Of a stretch of 64,000 nucleotides of DNA, positions 1 through 8,435 are shown piece by piece. The DNA is from JAHWKV01 sp040905365. GTDB taxonomy: Bacteria > Actinomycetota > CADDZG01 > JAHWKV01. The stretch is from the NCBI GenBank assembly GCA_040905365.1, contig JBBDRQ010000047.1, positions 1-64,000 on the forward strand, read 5' to 3'. Every line of letters starts with the position of its first letter. Position 1 is the stretch's first letter. The position numbers and the translations under genes were made by a program. Under the pieces are notes generated by a model. That model made no database searches. It worked only from the letters and a program-made list of their open reading frames with translations, and was not told the DNA's origin.

Positions 1-153
1 TGGCCACTAACTTTTGCGAGGTTTGGGGCGCGCGAGGCGCTTCCTGGCAAGGCCGCAGCGAGCGCCCATAGCCCTGACCTACGGGTGCGAGAGAGAACGC
101 AGCCAGGGAGTGGCTCACGCCGCCAAACGCCCCGAAGGTTGGTGGCCAGGGTA
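1..153 (+). repeat. MITE-like repeat family 1, copy A (5' end cut by window)
   Basis: Nearly identical to the block at 18219-18378. It starts inside the left terminal repeat (TGGCCACTAAC) and ends with GTTGGTGGCCAGGGTA, followed directly by CTAG at 154-157. Shared internal words include GCGAGGTTTGGGGCG, AACGCAGCCAGGG and CGCCAAACGCCCCGAAGG. No gene is seen in it; the reading frame through it is repeat-derived. It lies just past the 3' end of the antiporter gene. Confidence 0.85.
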
Positions 154-190
154 CTAGTGCTCCATCGCGCCAGTAGGGCGACGCGCCGGC
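154..190 (+). repeat. Left-end fragment of repeat family 2
   Basis: Begins CTAGTGCTCCATCG and continues with a diverged AGTAGGGCG stretch, matching the left end of the tandem units at 33869-34200. It abuts family 1 copy A at a shared CTAG. The remaining bases to 210 show nothing recognisable. Confidence 0.6.
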
Positions 191-210
191 CACGGTGCAC
201 TCGGCGCGCT

Positions 211-2490
211 TCAGGTGGGACTCTCCACATCGCGCAGATCGGCCGCCTCGCCCCAGGCAAGTATGCGGTCACCTCCTTGAACCAGCACGTCGGGTGACGG
301 GTTGGTGACCGTCGTACCATCGGCGCGGTGCACCAGCAGCGGCGTGGCTTCGTGGCACGCCTCCTCGATCGTAAGCCCGATTAAGGGGGAACCCTCCTCG
401 ATCTCCAGCTCCTCCAATCGCCGGCCGAGCACCTCGATGGAGTCGACCACCCGGGGCCTCATCACCAAAAACGCCATCTGGCGGCCGCTGGCCATGTACG
501 GGGATATGACCCGGTTGGCTCCCGCCCTATACAGTCGCTCGGGGCTGTCCCCCCCGCTGGCCCGGGCCACGATGTAGATGTCCGGGTTAAGCGACCGGGC
601 GGTCAGCGTTACGTATACGTTGGTGGCATCGGAGTCCACAGCGCAAACTATCCCCCGGGCCCGGTCCAGTCGGGCCCGGCGCAGCACCTCCTCCGAAGTC
701 GGATCGCCGATGATGTACAGGATGCCGTCCTTGCGCATAAGCGCCTCGAGGTTCTCTTTCGTGTCGATGACCACGAACGGGACGCCCTCCACCTCGAGTT
801 CCCGGGCAGTCGCCTGCCCTACCCGTCCGTAGGCGCAGATGACACAGTGGTCTTCGAGCCGCTCGATCTTTTCCTCCATTCGCCGCCTCCTAGACCAAAA
901 GGCAAAGCCGCCTTCATTGGCAATGCTCAACGCGGTCAAGATGATCGCCAGCAAAGCCAGTAAACCCAAGGTGGACACGCTCAACCGAAAGAACCGGGGA
1001 ACCAGGACGTCGGGCACCGGCCCGGCATCCACCGGCGTCAGGTCCGACCAGGTCAGCGCTAGGGCGTCGGTAAAGCTGAGACCGATCAACGTGTAACCAA
1101 GCAGTCCGTAGACTACAACTCCAAGTAGGAGCCCGACCGGAGTGAACAGCCGGCCGGGCGACGACTCCCGTAAGCGCCGATACGCCTGCGCCAGCAAATG
1201 AGTCCTTTCACGCATAAAGTGCGAAACGGTGCTGGTACTGGAGTCTTGGTCGGATTCAACAGGCTTCCTGAGGCTTTGCCGCAGCGAACTGTCCGGCTGC
1301 GTAAAGGTCCGGCCTTTGATGGCAGACTTGAACAACCGTTTCGGCAGCCATGCGGCCAACCACGAGGACCGCGAAGCGAGCAGCGGTCCTATAACCGCAA
1401 GCGCCAGTACGTACATGCCGACAAACGGCCCTATACGGGCGTCCAGCCCCGCGCTCAACGCCAGGGTCGCCAAAATGAGCGAGAACTCACCGCGGCCCAA
1501 CACCGTGGAACCGATGTTGGCTGCGGGACGCCTTCCCAACCCGTTCATCATGGCGGCTGCCGTTCCGGCGAGCAGGTTCAGCACGATCGACAACGTCACG
1601 GCCGCGACGACGGGCAGCGCGACGGCTCGTATCTGGGCAGGGTCGATCGTAAGGCCGAATACAAAGAAGAACACCGCGGCAAATGCGTCGCGAAGAGGCA
1701 GCACCAAGCGCTCGATCCTGGGCTTGAGAACAGTTTCCCCCAGGATCATGCCCACCATGAAAGCCCCTATGGCATCCGAGACCCCGATCTCCTCCGCCAT
1801 TCCGGCTACAAACACGGCCAAACCGACGAATAGGACCGTCAACAGCTCGTCGTCATTGGAGTTGACGAAACGGGCCACCCAGGTTGCCCCGTAGCGCGCC
1901 ACAGCAAAAAGCGCCAGCAAGAACGCGAACGCCCGGCCCACGTGCAGGGCAGCGTCGACCAGTCCCTCACTCCCGCCCAAAATAGGCTGTAACAACGCCA
2001 GGTAGAGGGCTAGGAACATGTCCTCGACCACAATGATGCCCAGAATTAAACCGGTCTCCGGGTTGGCGAGCCGCTTGAGCTCAACCAGCAACTTGGTTGC
2101 TATGGCAGAGGACGAGATCCCTACGGCTCCTGCGATGATCAGGGCCTCGCTAAAGCCCCAACCCAAGCTCATCCCTAAAGCAAAACCGCCGCCGACATTC
2201 AAGAAGATGTACAAACCGCCGGCAAACGCCAGGCGGCGACCTCCCGAGGTGAGGTCTCTCAAGGAGAACTCCAACCCCAGGTGGAACAGCAACAGGACCA
2301 GCCCTACCGCGGCAAACAGGCTCAGGTCGGCAGGCTGCTCGATCAACACGAGCCCGGGCGTAAAAGGACCTGTGATGATTCCCGCCGCGATAAAGAACGG
2401 GATGGTCGGCAGCCCCACTCGCCGGCCGACGCGGGCGAGCAGCCCGGCCGCCAGGAAGGCGCCCCCCAGAGCTATTAGCTCATCGCCCAC
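211..2490 (-). CDS. CPA2-type cation:proton antiporter with RCK domains (KefB-like)
   Basis: Membrane cation (K+ or Na+)/proton antiporter of 759 residues. Residues about 1-385 form the multi-helix Na/H exchanger domain, opening MGDELIALGG. Residues about 455-525 hold two further membrane segments that resemble a two-helix K+ channel module but have no TVGYG-type filter. After residue ~545 comes a Rossmann RCK-N domain (CAYGRVGQAT) and then a TrkA-C ligand-binding domain to the C-terminus. Standard KefB proteins lack the extra helix pair, so the layout is a fusion. It overlaps the upstream regulator gene by 11 bp, indicating coexpression. The ion specificity cannot be read from sequence. Confidence 0.88.
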   Translation of the reverse strand: MGDELIALGGAFLAAGLLARVGRRVGLPTIPFFIAAGIITGPFTPGLVLIEQPADLSLFAAVGLVLLLFHLGLEFSLRDLTSGGRRLAFAGGLYIFLNVGGGFALGMSLGWGFSEALIIAGAVGISSSAIATKLLVELKRLANPETGLILGIIVVEDMFLALYLALLQPILGGSEGLVDAALHVGRAFAFLLALFAVARYGATWVARFVNSNDDELLTVLFVGLAVFVAGMAEEIGVSDAIGAFMVGMILGETVLKPRIERLVLPLRDAFAAVFFFVFGLTIDPAQIRAVALPVVAAVTLSIVLNLLAGTAAAMMNGLGRRPAANIGSTVLGRGEFSLILATLALSAGLDARIGPFVGMYVLALAVIGPLLASRSSWLAAWLPKRLFKSAIKGRTFTQPDSSLRQSLRKPVESDQDSSTSTVSHFMRERTHLLAQAYRRLRESSPGRLFTPVGLLLGVVVYGLLGYTLIGLSFTDALALTWSDLTPVDAGPVPDVLVPRFFRLSVSTLGLLALLAIILTALSIANEGGFAFWSRRRRMEEKIERLEDHCVICAYGRVGQATARELEVEGVPFVVIDTKENLEALMRKDGILYIIGDPTSEEVLRRARLDRARGIVCAVDSDATNVYVTLTARSLNPDIYIVARASGGDSPERLYRAGANRVISPYMASGRQMAFLVMRPRVVDSIEVLGRRLEELEIEEGSPLIGLTIEEACHEATPLLVHRADGTTVTNPSPDVLVQGGDRILAWGEAADLRDVESPT

Positions 2491-2986
2491 TAACTGAGTG
2501 CTCCCCTACTACCACCTTGCGGAACAGCGCCATGTTTTCCCGGCGGCCTGCGACCACCAAGCGGTCTCCCGCCTTTAGAGGCTCGGTCTCGCTCGGATCG
2601 TGCAGCGCGTTGCTGCCTCTGACCAAGCACAACAGAGTCATGCCGCCGATCGTTCCCTGTACCCGAAGATCTTGCAGCGATTGTCCGGTCGCCGGCGAGC
2701 CTGGGGTCAGCTCCGCCCAATCCAAGACCATGTCATCGACGATCCGTTTCACCTCGGTCAAGGCGGGCGGAGCCGAGCGCTCTCCGCTCAACAGCGCGCC
2801 GATCGTCCGCGCCTGCCGGTCGGTCAAGGTCAAAGTGGTCGGCTCCTCCTCGCCTTCCGGCAAGATGTACAAATCACGTCGGCCGGAGTTGTGAACCACC
2901 ACCGTTAACTCTTCACCCGAGTCGCTGAGCACCCTGAAGCTGCGACCTATGCCGGGCAGGTCATGCTCCTCCACCTCTGAGTCCAT
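2480..2986 (-). CDS. Cation:proton antiporter regulatory subunit, KhtT-like
   Basis: 168-residue soluble protein. The N-terminal half (LPGIGRSFRVLSDSGEEL) matches the KhtT-like N-domain. The C-terminal ~85 residues form a TrkA-C/RCK-C domain (SLQDLRVQGTIGG, LKAGDRLVVAGRRENM). In KhtTU systems this peripheral subunit gates the membrane antiporter in response to ligand or pH. Its 3' end overlaps the antiporter start, so the pair is one operon. The start is ATG at 2986, shortly after which the strand switches to amt. Confidence 0.85.
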   Translation of the reverse strand: MDSEVEEHDLPGIGRSFRVLSDSGEELTVVVHNSGRRDLYILPEGEEEPTTLTLTDRQARTIGALLSGERSAPPALTEVKRIVDDMVLDWAELTPGSPATGQSLQDLRVQGTIGGMTLLCLVRGSNALHDPSETEPLKAGDRLVVAGRRENMALFRKVVVGEHSVSGR

Positions 2987-3126
2987 CGCCCCAACCTCCG
3001 TTTCTGGCCTCGCAGCCGCTGCCTATGTCTATCGCAGCCGATCTTTCATAACTAGCATTTTGAAGGGTTTAACTTCCAAGCCCGGCATCCATCGCCATGG
3101 GCCCATAACCCAACCGCAACCTTCTG

Positions 3127-3164
3127 GTAACAAAACTTAGACAGTTATGTAACTGCGAAGCAAT
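3127..3164 (+). promoter_or_regulatory. Candidate GlnR-type operator upstream of amt
   Basis: Half-sites GTAAC (3127), TAGAC (3138), GTAAC (3149) and GCAAT (3160) are spaced exactly 11 bp apart. This follows the actinobacterial GlnR pattern gTnAC-n6-GaAAC repeated twice. CAGTTA/TAACTG at 3142-3155 also forms an inverted repeat. The site is about 100 bp before the amt start, in the 277-bp gap between the divergent genes. Assignment to GlnR is inference from spacing and consensus. Confidence 0.55.
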
Positions 3165-3263
3165 CTGGCGCTGGCAACATCCCTCTTAGCAATAGACCGC
3201 TTGCGACTGACCACGTACTCGAGCCCCCGAGGTCGCAATCACCCCGAGGAGGGAGGACCGCCA

Positions 3264-4700
3264 GTGAATACACCGCTTCTCAAGGCCTTGTTCCGGCAAA
3301 GACGCTTCTGGGTGGCCCTGTCGCTAATGGGCGCCATTCTCGTTTTCTGGGCCGGTTCGGCACTGGCCGCCGACCCGACCGGGGCCGCGACCATCGATGT
3401 CGAGTCCGACCCGGGCACCGCTGCGGCCGTGGCGGCAGACTACATCTGGGTGCTAATGGCAGCATTTTTGGTCTTTTTCATGCAGGTGGGCTTCTCCCTG
3501 CTGGAAGCCGGATCGACCCGAGCTCGCAACTCCGGCTCTGTGTTCATGAAGAACCTCATGGACTTTTGCATGTGCGGGCTGGCCTACTGGGCCTTTGGGT
3601 TTGCGCTGATGTTCGGCGGGTCGGGCGGCTCAGGGCTCGAAGACGGCAACGCCCTCATCGGATGGTCCGGGTTCTTCTTGACCGGTGAAGCCAACGATGT
3701 CGGCACCATGCAGACGTTCATGTTCCAGGTGGTCTTTGCCGCCACCGCCGCTACCATCGTCTCCGGTGCCATGGCCGAGCGCACCAAGCTCAACTCCTAC
3801 ATGGCGTACAGCTTCTTGATCAGCGCGATCGTCTACCCCGTCTACGGCCACTGGCAGTGGGGCGGCGGCTGGCTCGGTGAGCTGGGCGCGGCGGACTTTG
3901 CCGGTTCCGGCGTGGTTCACGCGGTAGGAGGCATTGCGGCACTGGTAGGAGCGCTCATGGTGGGCCCCCGAAAGGGCAAGTTCGTGGGCGGCAAAGCGCA
4001 GTCGCTGCCCGGCTCCAACATGGGTTTCGTCGTGCTCGGCACCATAGTGCTGCTGTTCGGATGGTTCGGCTTCAACGCCGGCAGCACGGTAGCCGCCACG
4101 GACCTGCGCATCTCGGTGATCGCGGTTAACACCTTCCTGGCTGCGATCGCGGGTGGAGTCGTCGCCTACTACATACAACTGGTCCGCACCGGCGGCAAGG
4201 CCGACGTCTCAGTTACGTGCAGCGGCGTCATCGGGGCTCTGGTGGGCATCACCGCCCCCTGCGCCTATGTCGACCCGTGGGCCGCGGTAACCATCGGGGC
4301 CATGAGTGGCGGCCTGGTCATCGCAATCGCCACGGGACTCGAGCGCTACCTCAAGCTCGACGACCCGGTCTGGGCTGTGGCCTGCCACGGAGGTTGCGGA
4401 CTGTTCGGTCTGCTGGCCGTCGGCATCTTCGCCAACGGCACCTACGGCGGCGTGGGCGGACTCGTCTCCGGCGACGTGCAACAAATCGGCTATCAGCTGG
4501 CGGCAATTTTCGCAGTGACCATCTGGACGGTCGTGGCCTCGGGAATCATCTTTGGAATCCTCAACGCAACTATCGGCCTACGGGTATCCGAAGCCGACGA
4601 GGACGCCGGGCTGGACGCCAGCGAGTTCACCCAGCCGGGGCTGGTTTTCGACGGAGTCACCCTCGAGGTGGCCCAGAAGTCCGTTACTCCCCTGAATTAG
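3264..4700 (+). CDS. amt: Ammonium transporter
   Basis: 478-residue Amt/MEP/Rh family channel for ammonium uptake. An N-terminal signal-like hydrophobic stretch (residues ~10-32) is followed by about 11 membrane helices. Family marks include FFMQVGFSLLEAG, MKNLMDF, HAVGGIAALVGA, FGWFGFNAGST and AVACHGGCGLFG; the twin pore histidines fall in the HAVGG and CHGGCG segments. I chose GTG 3264 because AGGAGGGAGGA lies 7 bases before it; a TTG 63 bp upstream is in frame but has no such site. A 32-codon gene follows and then a strong terminator. The GlnR-like sites upstream suggest induction by nitrogen limitation. Confidence 0.96.
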   Translation: MNTPLLKALFRQRRFWVALSLMGAILVFWAGSALAADPTGAATIDVESDPGTAAAVAADYIWVLMAAFLVFFMQVGFSLLEAGSTRARNSGSVFMKNLMDFCMCGLAYWAFGFALMFGGSGGSGLEDGNALIGWSGFFLTGEANDVGTMQTFMFQVVFAATAATIVSGAMAERTKLNSYMAYSFLISAIVYPVYGHWQWGGGWLGELGAADFAGSGVVHAVGGIAALVGALMVGPRKGKFVGGKAQSLPGSNMGFVVLGTIVLLFGWFGFNAGSTVAATDLRISVIAVNTFLAAIAGGVVAYYIQLVRTGGKADVSVTCSGVIGALVGITAPCAYVDPWAAVTIGAMSGGLVIAIATGLERYLKLDDPVWAVACHGGCGLFGLLAVGIFANGTYGGVGGLVSGDVQQIGYQLAAIFAVTIWTVVASGIIFGILNATIGLRVSEADEDAGLDASEFTQPGLVFDGVTLEVAQKSVTPLN

Positions 4701-4754
4701 GGGATCGCAGCAACCTCCAAGGCAAGAAAACGATCTGAGAAAGAGAGGCAGTAA

Positions 4755-4853
4755 ATGGAACCATTGTTCGCTCTCGGAGCATTCGGCGTCATGTTCGTGA
4801 TGTTCGTTCTACTTCCCACCAGGATCATGAAGAGGGGCGAGGAAGCGGAGTAA
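4755..4853 (+). CDS. Small single-span membrane protein downstream of amt
   Basis: 32-residue open frame, ATG preceded by AAAGAGAGG. It encodes one hydrophobic helix (residues ~2-22: PLFALGAFGVMFVMFVLLP) followed by a basic and then acidic tail (TRIMKRGEEAE). It sits 54 bp after amt and before the terminator at 4875, so it should be on the amt transcript. No family is recognised. The position suggests a transporter accessory peptide, which is inference; a chance frame cannot be excluded at this size. Confidence 0.55.
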   Translation: MEPLFALGAFGVMFVMFVLLPTRIMKRGEEAE

Positions 4854-4874
4854 ACTGCCCGCCCACCTAGCTTC

Positions 4875-4912
4875 AAACAAGCGGCGAGCCTTTTGGGCTC
4901 GCCGCTTGTTTT
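4875..4912 (+). terminator. Rho-independent terminator after the amt unit
   Basis: A perfect 16-bp stem: AAACAAGCGGCGAGCC pairs with GGCTCGCCGCTTGTTT around a TTTTG loop, with T residues at the 3' side. It closes the amt plus small-ORF transcription unit. Confidence 0.9.
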
Positions 4913-5003
4913 GGTTAGAGGGTATTTAATTGGCGCTACCAACACCGACTCGGACTCCGGAGCACCTTTGTCGCAAAGAGAAAAGAACCTCCAGCAAAAG
5001 GTC

Positions 5004-5318
5004 ATGGACATTACGGAATCCCAGTCGGAAATCTCGACGATTACCGCCGGGCAGTTGGAGATCGACCTGATCGGCTATCAGGCCCGTTTCAAACGCACGA
5101 ACCTTGAGCTGTCGACCTCGCAACTGGAAGTTCTGGCGATTCTGATCGCCAGCCGTAGAATCTGCTCGAGAACGGAACTCTCGGAGTCGCTGGGTCTCTA
5201 CGGAGCTCGCACGATCGATATGATCCTCTCTAAACTCAGGCAGCAGGTGGACCGGGATTTCATTCGCAACGTGCACAGCCTGGGCTGGATAGTGGATACA
5301 TCGATGTTGAAGGACTAA
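5004..5318 (+). CDS. Stand-alone OmpR/PhoB-type winged-helix DNA-binding protein
   Basis: About 104 residues from ATG 5004. Residues ~20-100 match the trans_reg_C winged helix: LELSTSQLEVLAILI, then SRTELSESLGLYG, then recognition helix ARTIDMILSKLRQQV and a wing with IRNVHSLGW. There is no receiver domain. In-frame TTG starts upstream (4968, 4893) exist, but 4893 lies inside the amt terminator. It sits between amt and nhaA. GlnR, the actinobacterial nitrogen regulator, has a DNA-binding domain of this class, but homology to GlnR is not evident beyond the fold. Confidence 0.75.
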   Translation: MDITESQSEISTITAGQLEIDLIGYQARFKRTNLELSTSQLEVLAILIASRRICSRTELSESLGLYGARTIDMILSKLRQQVDRDFIRNVHSLGWIVDTSMLKD

Positions 5319-5410
5319 AAAAACTGGTCGATACGAACACTGAGCCAACCGATGAAGACGAATCGCTCCTGAGGCCGTGGTCGGCTTCGGACCGGGCCGT
5401 CCCGAGGCTG

Positions 5411-6709
5411 TTGGTACGGCCGCTGCAGTCCTTCTTTCATACCCAAGCCGCCGGCGGCATCGCGATCTTGGCCGGCGCCATAGTCGCGCTGCTGTGGGCA
5501 AATTTCTTCGGGGCCGAGGCCTACAACGATTTTTGGCACACACAGTTTCTTATCCAGTTCGGCGCCTGGTCGCTGGAGCTGGACTTCAAGCACTTGATCA
5601 ACGAAGGCCTGATGACCATTTTCTTCCTGGTCGTCGGGCTGGAGATCAAACGGGAGCTTGCCACCGGCGAGCTCCGGGATCCCCGCAACGCCGCTCTCCC
5701 CGTCTTGGGCGCCATCGGGGGAATGGTTGTCCCCGCTCTCATCTACCTGGCGATCAACGGCGGAACCGGAGTGGGCGCCCGGGGCTGGGGCATCCCCATG
5801 GCTACCGACATCGCCTTCGCCGTCGGGGTTATATCGCTGGCGGGAAAGGGGCTGCCTTCGGGACTCAAGCTCTTCCTGCTCTCGCTGGCGATCGTCGACG
5901 ACCTCGGGGCAATACTGGTGATTGCCGTCTTCTATTCCACGGACCTGGCCCTTAGCCCCCTGGGCCTGGCTGCAACCCTGGTGATTGCCATAGTGGTCAT
6001 GCAAAGACTGCAGGTCAGGTCGATGATTCCCTACATAATCATAGGTACCGCGCTGTGGCTGGCCGTGCAGTCTTCGGGTGTGCACGCGTCCATCGTCGGC
6101 GCGCTGATCGGCCTTTTGACGCCCTCGACCCCCTTTCAGCGGTCGAGCGCGGTCGCCAACGAAGCCCGCCGCGTGGCGGACCTGACTGCCGGCGATCCGG
6201 AGCGGCTGGATTCCAGCGTGGGCCATTGGGCGCGCCTGTGGACGCTGTCCAAAGAATCGGTTTCGCCTCTGTCCCGGCTGGAGTTCCACCTGCATCCGTG
6301 GTCGAGTTTCGTTATCGTCCCGTTGTTCGCCCTGGCGAACGCCGGCGTGGAAATCAGCCCGGCAAGCCTGGCGGAGGCGGCGTCGAGCCCCATAGCCCTG
6401 GGCGTGGCGGCCGGTTTGGTCGTGGGCAAGACGACGGGGATCTGGCTGGCGGCGTGGATCGGTTTGAAACTCAAGGTGGCGCGCCTTCCCACCGGGGTCA
6501 ACCTCAGCAACATGTTTGCAGTGGCGGCCACCGCGGGAGTTGGATTCACTGTTTCGCTGTTTGTCGGCGAGCTGGCCTTCACCGACCGCACCCATATCGA
6601 GATCGCGCGGATCGGCACTCTCGGCGGCTCCCTCATCGCCGGCGTGATCGGCGCTTTTCTGCTGAAAAGGGCCCGCCGCTCCCCCACTGCGCCACCTCCT
6701 ACCCGCTGA
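5411..6709 (+). CDS. nhaA: Na+/H+ antiporter NhaA
   Basis: 432 residues, about 12 membrane helices. It exchanges Na+ for protons across the cytoplasmic membrane. The cation-binding aspartates are present: D133 in ATDIAFAVG and D163-D164 in IVDDLGA. Also visible are GLEIKREL and, near the C-terminus, AVAATAGVGFTVSLFVGELAF. TTG 5411 is the first standard start, but NhaA-like sequence (RPWSASDRAVPRLL) continues upstream in frame, so the true start may be a non-standard codon nearer the preceding gene. The clc gene starts 1 base after its stop. Confidence 0.93.
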   Translation: MVRPLQSFFHTQAAGGIAILAGAIVALLWANFFGAEAYNDFWHTQFLIQFGAWSLELDFKHLINEGLMTIFFLVVGLEIKRELATGELRDPRNAALPVLGAIGGMVVPALIYLAINGGTGVGARGWGIPMATDIAFAVGVISLAGKGLPSGLKLFLLSLAIVDDLGAILVIAVFYSTDLALSPLGLAATLVIAIVVMQRLQVRSMIPYIIIGTALWLAVQSSGVHASIVGALIGLLTPSTPFQRSSAVANEARRVADLTAGDPERLDSSVGHWARLWTLSKESVSPLSRLEFHLHPWSSFVIVPLFALANAGVEISPASLAEAASSPIALGVAAGLVVGKTTGIWLAAWIGLKLKVARLPTGVNLSNMFAVAATAGVGFTVSLFVGELAFTDRTHIEIARIGTLGGSLIAGVIGAFLLKRARRSPTAPPPTR

Positions 6710-6710
6710 G

Positions 6711-8435
6711 GTGGCGAGAAAGGCAGAGTTGAAATCCGCAAACCGATATAGCTCTCGCCTCAAGCACCAAGTAGCTCAGCGTAAAGTGCAGATACGCATT
6801 CTTGGGGAGCGAACCCGGCAGGTACTGCTGTTTGCAGCTTTGGTCGGAACGCTCACCGGGGTGGGTGTCGCCGGTTTCGAGCGAATAGCCAAAGTGATCC
6901 TTTTCGAGCGCCTGGTCGAAGCTCCTTTGCACTGGCAGATTTTAGCTCCTGGGGCAGGTCTGCTCGTGGCCGCGTTCAGCCTCAAGTACCTCGCCAACGG
7001 TGCCGGCCCGGGCACCGCCGACGAGTACGTCCGCAACTTCCACGACGCCAGAGGGAGCATGGACATGCGTCCTCTGCCGGGCCGGTTGCTGGCCAGCATA
7101 GCGACGCTCGGCGGCGGCGGCGCTTTGGGCTACGAGGGTCCGTCTTTGTACCTGGGATCTTCCCTGGGTTCGGCTATCCAGCGACGCTTCGGACGTTTTT
7201 TCTCCGCGCAGGACGTGAAACTGTTGCTGGTCTGCGGAGCGGCTGCCGGGGTTTCCGCCATTTTCAAAGCTCCAGCCACCGGGCTGATCTTTGCCCTCGA
7301 GGTACCGTACCGGGAGGACCTGGCCCGCAGCATGCTGCTGCCGGCCGGAATAGCCTCGGCGGCCAGCTATCTGACCTTCGTCGCGCTGGAGGGTACCGAT
7401 CCCATCTTTCAGGTAAGCGGTTCGCCGCCGTTCGACCTGCGGGACCTCGGCGGTTCGCTGCTGCTGGGCATCTTGTGCGGCATCGGGGCCCGCTTGTACA
7501 CGATGCTCATAAGTCGCGTCAAGAATGCTGCCGCTCGCCGCCACTTCCTAAAGCGCGCCCTGGCCGGGGGCGTGGCCCTGGGCGGTCTTGCACTCACAGC
7601 CGACTTTTTCCTGGGATCGCCGCTGACCCTCGGGCCCGGATACGACAACCTGACCTGGGCGCTGGACCCCAGCCGGACCGTACTGTTGGTGCTCGGCCTA
7701 TTCCTGCTGCGCGCCGCAGCGACGATAGCCACCGTCGCCGGATCGGGCGTCGGGGGACTGTTCATCCCACTGGTCATCCAGGGCGCCCTGCTCGGCAGGA
7801 TCGTGGGAGGTCTGGTCAATCCGGCTGCAGGACCCTTCTTTTTGCCTTTGGTCGGTGCTGCCGCGTTTCTAAGCGCCGGATACCGGGTGCCGTTGGCCGG
7901 GGTAATGTTCATTGCCGAAACGACAGGGCGGCCCGGATTCATCATCCCGGGGCTGATCGCGTCCGTCGTCGCACAGTTGTTCATGGGTCCGTACTCCGCC
8001 TCCGCCTACCAGCGAGCCACCAAGGGAGGGCACTTGGAGCGGCGGTTCGACCTCCCGGTGTCGGCGGCACTGGACAATAAGGTGCCTAGGATCTCCCCGG
8101 CTCAAAGCGTGGCAGAGTTTCTGGATAGCGCTGAGTCAAAACACGACGGCCTCCTGCCGGTCGTGCAGCAGGACGGCCGCTACGTAGGGGCCGTTGAAGT
8201 CGACGACCTGCGAAGTCTTTCACCGGACCAGCGGTCGGAGAAGACCGTCGGCGAAGTAGTCCCCGATGGCGTGCCGGTCGCTCGTGTGCGCTGGCTGCTG
8301 CGCGACGCCATGCTGGCCATGGCCGAGGCCGGCCTCGACAGCATTCCGGTCCTGGACGGCGACGCCTTCGTCGGCATGGTCACGGTGCGGGAAACGCTGA
8401 ACCTGGAGGAGTTGCTGCGCAAGACAAAGGGTTAG
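6711..8435 (+). CDS. ClC-family chloride channel/transporter with CBS pair
   Basis: 574 residues. A voltage-gated ClC domain (about residues 35-435) shows the signature segments LGGGGALGYEGPSLY (139-145 region) and GSGVGGLFIPLV (~350). The usual GREGP motif reads GYEGP here. Residues ~450-570 form two CBS domains (SPAQSVAEFLDS and DGVPVARVRWLLRDAM) that usually bind nucleotides and regulate gating. The GTG start is 1 bp after the nhaA stop, so the two are cotranscribed, coupling Na+/H+ exchange with anion movement. The 3' end overlaps the convergent narK by 4 bp. Confidence 0.93.
   Translation: MARKAELKSANRYSSRLKHQVAQRKVQIRILGERTRQVLLFAALVGTLTGVGVAGFERIAKVILFERLVEAPLHWQILAPGAGLLVAAFSLKYLANGAGPGTADEYVRNFHDARGSMDMRPLPGRLLASIATLGGGGALGYEGPSLYLGSSLGSAIQRRFGRFFSAQDVKLLLVCGAAAGVSAIFKAPATGLIFALEVPYREDLARSMLLPAGIASAASYLTFVALEGTDPIFQVSGSPPFDLRDLGGSLLLGILCGIGARLYTMLISRVKNAAARRHFLKRALAGGVALGGLALTADFFLGSPLTLGPGYDNLTWALDPSRTVLLVLGLFLLRAAATIATVAGSGVGGLFIPLVIQGALLGRIVGGLVNPAAGPFFLPLVGAAAFLSAGYRVPLAGVMFIAETTGRPGFIIPGLIASVVAQLFMGPYSASAYQRATKGGHLERRFDLPVSAALDNKVPRISPAQSVAEFLDSAESKHDGLLPVVQQDGRYVGAVEVDDLRSLSPDQRSEKTVGEVVPDGVPVARVRWLLRDAMLAMAEAGLDSIPVLDGDAFVGMVTVRETLNLEELLRKTKG

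Noticed and set aside
85..297. 70-residue frame across the first repeat
   Set aside because: Composed of repeat sequence; the same peptide recurs in the other family 1 copies.
5315..6763. 482-residue open frame antisense to nhaA
   Set aside because: It mirrors the nhaA coding frame in high-GC DNA, has no domain, and is Arg/Gln/Asp-rich in a non-protein-like way.
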